From IMG/VR virus record IMGVR_UViG_3300025093_000011, positions 49,199 to 113,198 of that record: a stretch of DNA of 64,000 nucleotides; one strand, 5' to 3'. This document shows positions 19,280-28,200 of the stretch, in pieces; the stretch's first letter is position 1, and every line of letters begins with the position of its first letter. This DNA is from a virus. Both the position numbers and the translations under genes were made by a program. Below the pieces are notes generated by a model that saw nothing but the letters and a program-made list of their open reading frames with translations, was not told where the DNA came from and did no database searches.

Positions 19280-22200
19280 ATGATAAAGTGTACACTTGGA
19301 CAACCACAATTTGATTGGCTTTACGGTTCTACTAAAGCTGCAATAAAAGCTGAATTAGATAATGGTAAGTCTTTTAATGTTAGTTCATATATGGATTTCT
19401 TATATGAAAGAATTAAAAAGGCTGAAGATGCTGATAGAGCTGCTCAATTTTTAGCAGTTACTCCTGATATATTAGACCTTGTTATATCTAGAAATTATGC
19501 AGATAATATTGATAATATAACTGGAGTAGAGCAGTTAACTAAGTTAAGAGCTAAGTTCTCTAATCCTGAAAGTAACATTGATAATGTAATTGAATTTTTT
19601 GAAAAAGATAATAAAGTTAATTTAGAAATAAATAAACAAAATAAAATCAATACTAAAGGAGCTACAGTAAATAAAGTTGATACTAAATATAAATCAGGTG
19701 GTCCAAGACTTTTAGCTAATACAATTTTATCTGCAACTTTTCCTGAGTATAAATCTGAAGGAGGAAAGTTTGATCCAGAAACTATTAATCCTGAAAGAAA
19801 TCTTATAAATAAAACATTAAGTAAGATAGCTGAGTCAATTGATTTACAAAGTTCTCTTTTGCAGTTTCCTGAATATCAAGGTAAGAAGATTGCACTTAGA
19901 GCAGTTAACATGTCTAGTTTTACTTATGGTGGTACAGCAGAAGGTAGAACTAACTTTAGTAAATTAGATTCTACTACACAAGATGAGATCATGAGATCTA
20001 GAAAATTATCTAGTGCTGCTATAGCTAAATCTGATGTGACTCAAGTTAACAAAAGAGCTTTAATTGTAGTCATTGATGCAGAGACTGGTAAACCTTTGTC
20101 ATTTAATTTTAATGGAGATATTGTTGATTCTAAAGATATAAATGGAAAATATGTTTTTCAGTTTATGAGAGACATACAAAAAGTTGGAAATACTTATACT
20201 GTAAAAGATATTTATGGTATAGAAGATAGAGTTGATACATCAAACGTTGACCAAAAAGACCTTGAAGATGCTTATAAGTTAAAACAAAAAGCTTTAAGAG
20301 GTGATGGTGTAGTTCTAAACTTTTTAGGAATGACAGAAGGTGTAGATTCACAACTTACTAAAAAAGAGTTTAGTCTTAAAGAGCTTATGGATCAAGGACA
20401 GATAAAGGAAAAAGACTTAAGTACTTTAAAAGTTTTACCTAAAGATTCTTTTGGTTTTAAAGCTGGATCAACTGTTATAAAAATTAACGGTACTTATTAT
20501 AAGTTAAAAGGAAATAGAGTAACACCTGTAGTAGATCAAATTATAGATGTGCTCTTTTCTAAAAAGGTTGGAAGAAAACAGAAGATTGAATTCTATTCTC
20601 AGTTTATTCCGGAAAATAATAAACATAGATTAACTTATACAGCAAGGAGACATGTTATAACACCACTGAAAAACGGTAGAATAGCAATACAAATATTTGA
20701 TAAAGTTGCTAAAACAGAAGAAGGTTGGCCGACTGTTGATGGTAAAACAGAAGGTTTAACACATACTTTCTTTATTGCTGAAAACGGAGATGTAATTGAT
20801 AAAACTCCTATGGGTGAAGTTGTAGTTACTAATCCTGAATCAGTAGAAGAACTAAAAAATATATTTAGAGATGCATTAAATAATGCTTATGCTCCACCAA
20901 AAGGAGGTGCTAGTTTTATGCATTATGATACAGATCTTATAGAGAGACCTAATGACTTTTTAGAATATAGAGATGGAAAATTCCCATCTAGAAACTATAT
21001 AGATTTTTTAATGTCTCAACCTTCTATAGTAGAAATACAAGCTTCACAAAAAGGTTTCTTTAATAAGCAAATACTATTTGAAGAATCAAATAAAGAAGTT
21101 AAAAAGGAAGATCCTAATGCAGATCTTATGGGTCCTAAAAGAACTTTAAGTGCAGAAGAATTAGCATTGATTGACCTTTCTGAAAATTTAGAAAAGTATA
21201 GAAAACTTTTACCAAAACAAACTACAGAAAACTATGCTGTTCTTTCATATATTTTAGATCAAGTAACTGGAAATAGATATAGTGAACAACTTGCTAGAGA
21301 TGTATTTGATCTTTATAATGGGCCTTTACAAAATACTTTTACTAGTGCACAAGTAAAAGAATTTAATAGAAAGTTAAATAGTTTATTCCCACCTATTACA
21401 CCTGAGCAAAATAAAAAAGATATTGAAGATAATCAGGATGATATAAGTGGTCAAACATCTTTAGATCTTGATTTAGATAGATCTGGAAACTTAACTTCAG
21501 ATACTATTTCAAAAGAAGATTTAAAGAATGCAAATGACTTTTGGAAGAATAGTAAATTAGGTAAAAAGTTAAGTAAATATATTGAGCTTAACCGTGCTGC
21601 AAATATTGCAAACTCTGATGCATATGCAAAGTTCATTATTGATGGAGCACAATTATTAAATCCAGATGTCTTAGGTAGAATAGACATAAATAAAGCTAAG
21701 GGAACTTTAGTAGATGTGTATCATGAAGCTTTTCATGGATTTACACAGCTGTTTTTATCTAAACAAGAAAAGATTGATTTATATAATGCTGTTTTAAATT
21801 ATAAAGATAAGTCTGGAAGAAAGCCTTATGAAAATATGAGTGAGTTAGAAATTGAAGAATTTCTTGCAGAAGACTTCAGAACTTACATGAAAGGTAACTA
21901 TAAAAGAAAAAGCACTTTAATAAATAGAATTTTTAGAAGAATCTTAAATATTTTAAAAGCTATATTTGGTGTAAAAAGTAAACCAGTTGTATCTAGCTTA
22001 AAGGTTGATGCAATGGCTATACCTGCTGTAAATGAACTTTATACAAAACTTAATTTTTCTGAAAAGTATCCTGGCTTTTTAAATAAGTATAAAGCTAGTA
22101 TAGATAATGTTATGTTTTATCAACTAGACCGTGGTGTTACTGCTGTTGATAAATTAAAGAATGAAAAATATAGAAGAACTGTATTATCTAAACAAGATTC

Positions 22201-25200
22201 TGACTTTATGTCTAGTAATATAGATTCTATCATATCAGAAGAAATTGATAAGTTTTACGATGTTAAAGTTGGTAAGTCAACAAATTCAGAATTAATTGCT
22301 AAATATAAAGGAGCTAATATATCTGCTTTATTAAAACCAGGAAATAGAGCACAGATTTATAAAGAAGTTTTAAAAAGATTAAAAGACACTTTAGCTGAGT
22401 TGACTGATAAACATTCTACTAGTGAAAACACTATAAGTAAAATAGAAGATTTTGAAGGAATAGAAACTGCTGCCGTTGCAACCTTAGTAGTAAATGAAGA
22501 CGACTCTACTAAAGATCCTAATAAATATTTTTTCTTAAGTTCTCAAATTGATTCATTTGATAATCTAACTCCTAATATGAAAAGAGGAGATAGAATTAAA
22601 GGTGAAACTTGGCAAGGTGTTAAAATAGTAGGTGATTACTATGTGCATAATACTATTAAAGATGGTAGCAATAGAAAAGCAGAAATAATTGTAATATCTG
22701 AATTAGAAGATGCTGAAATTCAATTTGATAATTATATAAAAGCTGGTGCAAAAAAATATGAGAGAGTAGATGTTAAAGAAGCTACAGAGCCTGAATTAAC
22801 AATTGAAGATGAGAATGTTTTAAATAACATGCGTCTTTTAGAAACCTCAATAAAAAACTTTGGTGATCCTTTCTATGAATCAAAAGGTGGTAAACCCACA
22901 GGTCTTATTAAATATCATTTACAAAATTCAGATTTTGAATTTGGTAAAGTTAAGTATGTTGTTGAGGAAGAAGTAAATGAAAAAGGAGATGAATTAGGAG
23001 AATCAGACTCACCAGTATCTGAAGGTCTTGAAAGTATGGATCCTGAATATTATGATAATAAAAAGTCATTATATGATTTAGCAGATAGTGAAGTTATTTA
23101 TCTACTAAAAGGATTATTTAAAGTTGATTCTAATGGAAAGCCTATAAAGAATTCTTTAGGATTTAATGAAAGAGAAGACTTTAGAAGTACTTGGAACTTG
23201 GTTTCTAAAAGTATTGGAGGTATTCAAGATAGACAAAAAGCATTTGATATTTTAAAAGAAGAAGCAGAATTATTTCCTGCTTTAAAACAATTAGTTGATT
23301 ATAAACTGCCAGGCCCAGAAGGTATTAAGAATACTTATGCATTTGATATTAGCTCATCTTTTTGGCATACATTTGCTAGACCATCTGCAAAGTTTTGGCA
23401 AGTATCAGTTATAGAGGGTGAACCTGTACTACAAGAATCTTCTCCAGCAGCAGCTAAAGTATTAACTAATTTTAAAAGTTACTTTAAAAGCTTTCCTAAT
23501 CCTTATGTTAAAGATCAAACTTTAAACTTAGAGAAGCTTGTTAAGTCTTTTAGCAATAACAATGGAGAGATTAACTCTAAAGATTTTAAAAGTTTTTTAA
23601 ATGCTTTAGGTATTATTCTTGACAATACTAAAAAAATTAATACTGCAATAGATAACTCTGATGTTCAAATAAATAAATTATTTGATTTAGTTAAAGACAT
23701 AGAAACTATTTCGCAAAAAGAAACTTTAAGTAAGAATGAAAAAATACTAGTAAGTAGATTTACACAAGATCCTATTACTACATTACAAACTTTAGAATGG
23801 AGTAAATTTATGTATTTACTTCCTAGTTTTAAAACAGTTCAGATATTAGCACCAGTATCAACTATTAATTTATTTGCTAATTTGCAGTCTAAGTATGGAT
23901 TTGATTCTCCTGTAGAAAATATAATTCTTCCTGATGGCAATAAAGCTTTTGCTGTTACAAATCATAGTTCAGTTAGTTCTATGGTAGATGGTATAAATAA
24001 TTTAGATGAATTAGATAATGCTTGGGCAGATACTAATTCACATATGTCTTTTCTAGATCCTTCTAAAAACTTCTTTACAAATAGGTCAAAACTAATAGCA
24101 TCTATTTTTGATCCAGTTACCGGTAAAAAAATTAAAGGTAGAGAATTAAACTTTTTAGCTTTTGCAGGTTTAGAAGTGGTTGATGAAATGGTTGCTCAGG
24201 GAATTAATACTCCAGATCTAGTTCCTATAGATAAATTTTACTTAGCATATAATACAATGATGCAAAAAGGAATTGGTGAGTTTATTAGACATGCTGAGAA
24301 AAGAATGGCTTTTGGTATAGCACCAAATGAAAAAAGTCAAGTGATTTTAGATAATGGTTTAAAGTCCGGGACAGATGGTCTATGGATTTCTAAAGATTTA
24401 TTTCAAAATGAATTAGAAGTTAGTGAAGGTGAGTTAATGGCTATTGAAGGTTACTTACTAGATTATATAGGTGTTGAGTTTGATAGAATTAGTTTCTTTA
24501 AAAAGAATCCAGAAGTATTGAAAAATACAATAGGATTTAATAGAGATGTAAGAGGTACTAAAGCTGGTTTAACTTTTGGTTTAACAGATGATCTTTTAAC
24601 TAAAGATATTAAAAAGACTTTAACTGGATTAGCTGAAACTTTAGATGAGAATGAAGACATTGTTGAATACATAAAAGCAGATTCTAAACTTTATGATGAA
24701 ATTTCAAAAAGCATCACAAATTATTTTAATCAAGTAGCAGAAGAAACTTATAAAAACTATGTAAGTAAAATAAAATCTATACCTCAAGACATGGTTTCAG
24801 TAAAAGCTTTTGTCTATAATGATTACATTAATAAGTTTGAAATGTTTAATCTAATACATGGTGATGCTGTTCAGTTTAATCATAGTAAAGAACAAGCTAC
24901 TAAACGTGCACCAGGTTCTACATCTAATGGAGATAGCTTTGTTTATGATGAGTATGCACAAGACTTTATTAATCAGGTGTTTCAGGGAGAAAATGTTAAC
25001 ACATATGCTAAAGAGCTTAGTAAAGAACTAGATGATGAAACTATACAAGACTTTAACTTTGATGGTACTCTTAATACAGGAGTTATAAAAGACCCTAAAA
25101 GAAAGACTGTATATATGGATGAACTAGTTGAGGGTTGGACAGAAGCTTATGAAAAAGCAGGACTGACTCCACAGGAAATAAAATACAGACTTGAAAAAGA

Positions 25201-28200
25201 TCGTGATCCATATGAAGGAATTGAAGAAGCTGATGGAGCTGCATTTGCAACGTTAGATGCATACAGGATGCTTAAAAAATTAGGAGGTCCAAATGAATGG
25301 ACTAGTGAACAAGAAAACTTATATCAGCAAGTAATTAAAGGTGAAGATACTGATCCATTAAAAGTAAAGGAAGCATTTCCGGTTTATAAACTGCATTATT
25401 ATGGTCCCTTAATGAACAGTGAAATTAATACAACTCTTATGTATAAATTTGCTGTTGCACCTATCATACCTACAATTGCTAAATCAGATACAGAATTGTA
25501 TAAATTGCAGAAGTACATGATTGAAAATAATTTTCAAATGATTACAATGAGTACTGGTTCAAAAGTATCTACTTTAACAATGAATGGTGAATTTGATGAT
25601 ATATATCTACCTTCTGATAATGATTATTTTAAAGATAAATATATTAATCCAAATGCTAAATTAGCAAATAATAAGATTCATATTAGATATTTAAAAAATG
25701 TTACTAAGGTAGCATCTAAATTAAAAAAGACTATAACTAAACCAACTCAAGAAAGAATAATGACCATTAGTGGTTTATTCAAAGAAGGTGAAATTAATGA
25801 TAAACATAGAGAATTTTATAATGAATATAAGAATGCTGTTGATGCTTTAACAGATGCCTATGAACAAGAATTTTTAGATGAGATTGGTTATGAATTTAAA
25901 GATGGTAAATATGTCGGTAAGCTAGATAACTTAATAAGAGTTATAAGAGATGAGCTTGAATTAAAAGATGTACCTGTACAATTACGAGCTGCACTAGATG
26001 TAGATCTTAATGAACAACTTAGTAAAGATTTTTCATTACATCCTGAAGCAGGGTTAGTTGAAAAAATTGTAATTAATAGAATAGCAAAAGCACTTGTAAG
26101 ACAAAAAGTAAAAGGAGAAAAAGACATACAAGTTCCAAGTACTTTTTATAATGGACTATGGAGTTCTGAATATGAACAGGATCCAAAGATTATTAATGAT
26201 CCTAAAGAAATAAAAAAGTTTTTAGGTAGTAATAATTTACCTAGTTATAGAAGAGGTGATATATTAAAAGGTAAAAACGGTAAGATATTAAAAGATAAAG
26301 ATGGATATCCTCTAAGAGAAAAAACAAAGTTAGCTAAAATTGCTGTTTCTATTAACCATGGTGATTTTATTAATTTATTAAACCTTGAATACAAAGGTAA
26401 AAAGATTGGAACAAGACAAAACTTAAATAAACTTATAAAAGATGATAAGTTTTTAGAAGAGCATGGTGATAAAGTTAGAATAACAGGACCTAGGATTCCT
26501 GTAGATGATTTGAATCTAAAGGATGGTTTTGAAGTGTGGCACTTTTTAGATGCTTCTTCTGCTAATACTGTAGTAGTTCCTACAGAAATTGTTGCAAAAG
26601 AAGGTTCTGACTTTGATGTTGATGCATTATTTTTATCTTTCCCTACTATAAATAAAGATGGATCTTTTCCAATTAAAGTTGACTTTAAGAAAGAGTATGC
26701 AAAACTAAAGGCAGAAAATAAAAGTACTAAAGCATTAATTGAAAACCAAATAGGTTATGCTCAAAATGAATTAATTAGAACTGAGCTAAATATATTAACA
26801 TTAGCAGACAACTATGCAAATCTTACAAAACCAAATGCAACTTATCTAATATCTGATGAAGCTGAAGGTTTTTATAAAGAGTATGCTCAAGAGTTTGATC
26901 CTTTAGCTAATAAGAATACTACAGAAAGATATGTTAGTCCTACAACAGTAACTAATATTAATTATGATGTTAATAAGTTTGCTCAGTTATTAGGAGGTGC
27001 TAAACCTTTAGGGATGCTTGCTAAGAAAAAGAAACAACATGTTCTATATAAATATGCAGGTATGGCAATGCCTGGACAAATTCTTATTGATGATGATGTT
27101 TCATATAATTATGTACCTAACTTTAAGTTTGAATATCAAAAAACATCTGATGGTAGAATATCTTTTTCTCACGAGAATTCTGTAACAAATCAAGATATTT
27201 CAACTACATTTTCTCATAGCTTTCAAGGAGTTCTTGATAGAGGAAATAACCCATTCCCTGCATATGTGAACTTTACAAAAGATTCACTTCCTGTATTTAA
27301 TAGAATGTTAGAATCAGGAATAGATAAAAGCATTGCTTTAGCACTTATAAACCAACCAATAATTAAAAGGTTTCTTAATGATTTAAATGAAACTAAAGGT
27401 ATAGTGGCTGTATTAAATGGTCAGCAAAGCACTAAAGGTGAAGTTTTAGAAAACATTTTATTAGGTCTTTCAGATAATTTAAGAGCTATTGTATATAATG
27501 CAGTGGATGTTGCTAATGAAAACAGACTTGATAAAATATTAGATAGCAATGAGGTATCTGCACTAGATGGTAAGTTTTCTGTAAAATATCTTGATGGTTA
27601 CACTGAACAAACCGAATGGAAAACTTATAAAACTCTAAAGGGTTTAAAAACTTTCATTAAGAAAAATTCAGATAATAGTTATGAACTTGTTATTAATGAA
27701 AGTAAACTAGGAAATAAAACTAGAGTTTATCAAGAAAAAGGTTTAAGATTTTTTGCTTGGTCACCTAATGAGTTGGCAGATGTTTTATGGAAAGATTCAT
27801 ATGGTAGTAATGCTCCTACTGTAGAAGAGTTACAAAATAATATTTCTAAACTTGAACCAATTGCTTCTCAAAAATATTTGATGGATCAAGCTGCTTTATT
27901 ACTTTACTTTTTACAAATTCAAAACTTGTCTTCAGATTTTGAACAGTTTGAAATTGACTTTAATCCAGATACTAGTATTTTAGATACTATGGCTTCATTA
28001 GATATTTATGAAAGAAATTTAAATAGATTACTGAAGGATCCTTTTAGTAAATTAGATACAGCTGGTGCTAATAGATTAATGAAAGAGTCAGTTTTATCTT
28101 CAATGAATAAGTATGAGATTTATAAAGATATAGTAATTCCTTTATTTCCATTAAGATTAAATTCTAGAATAAACTTCTTCTTAGTAAATTCTCTTTTGGA

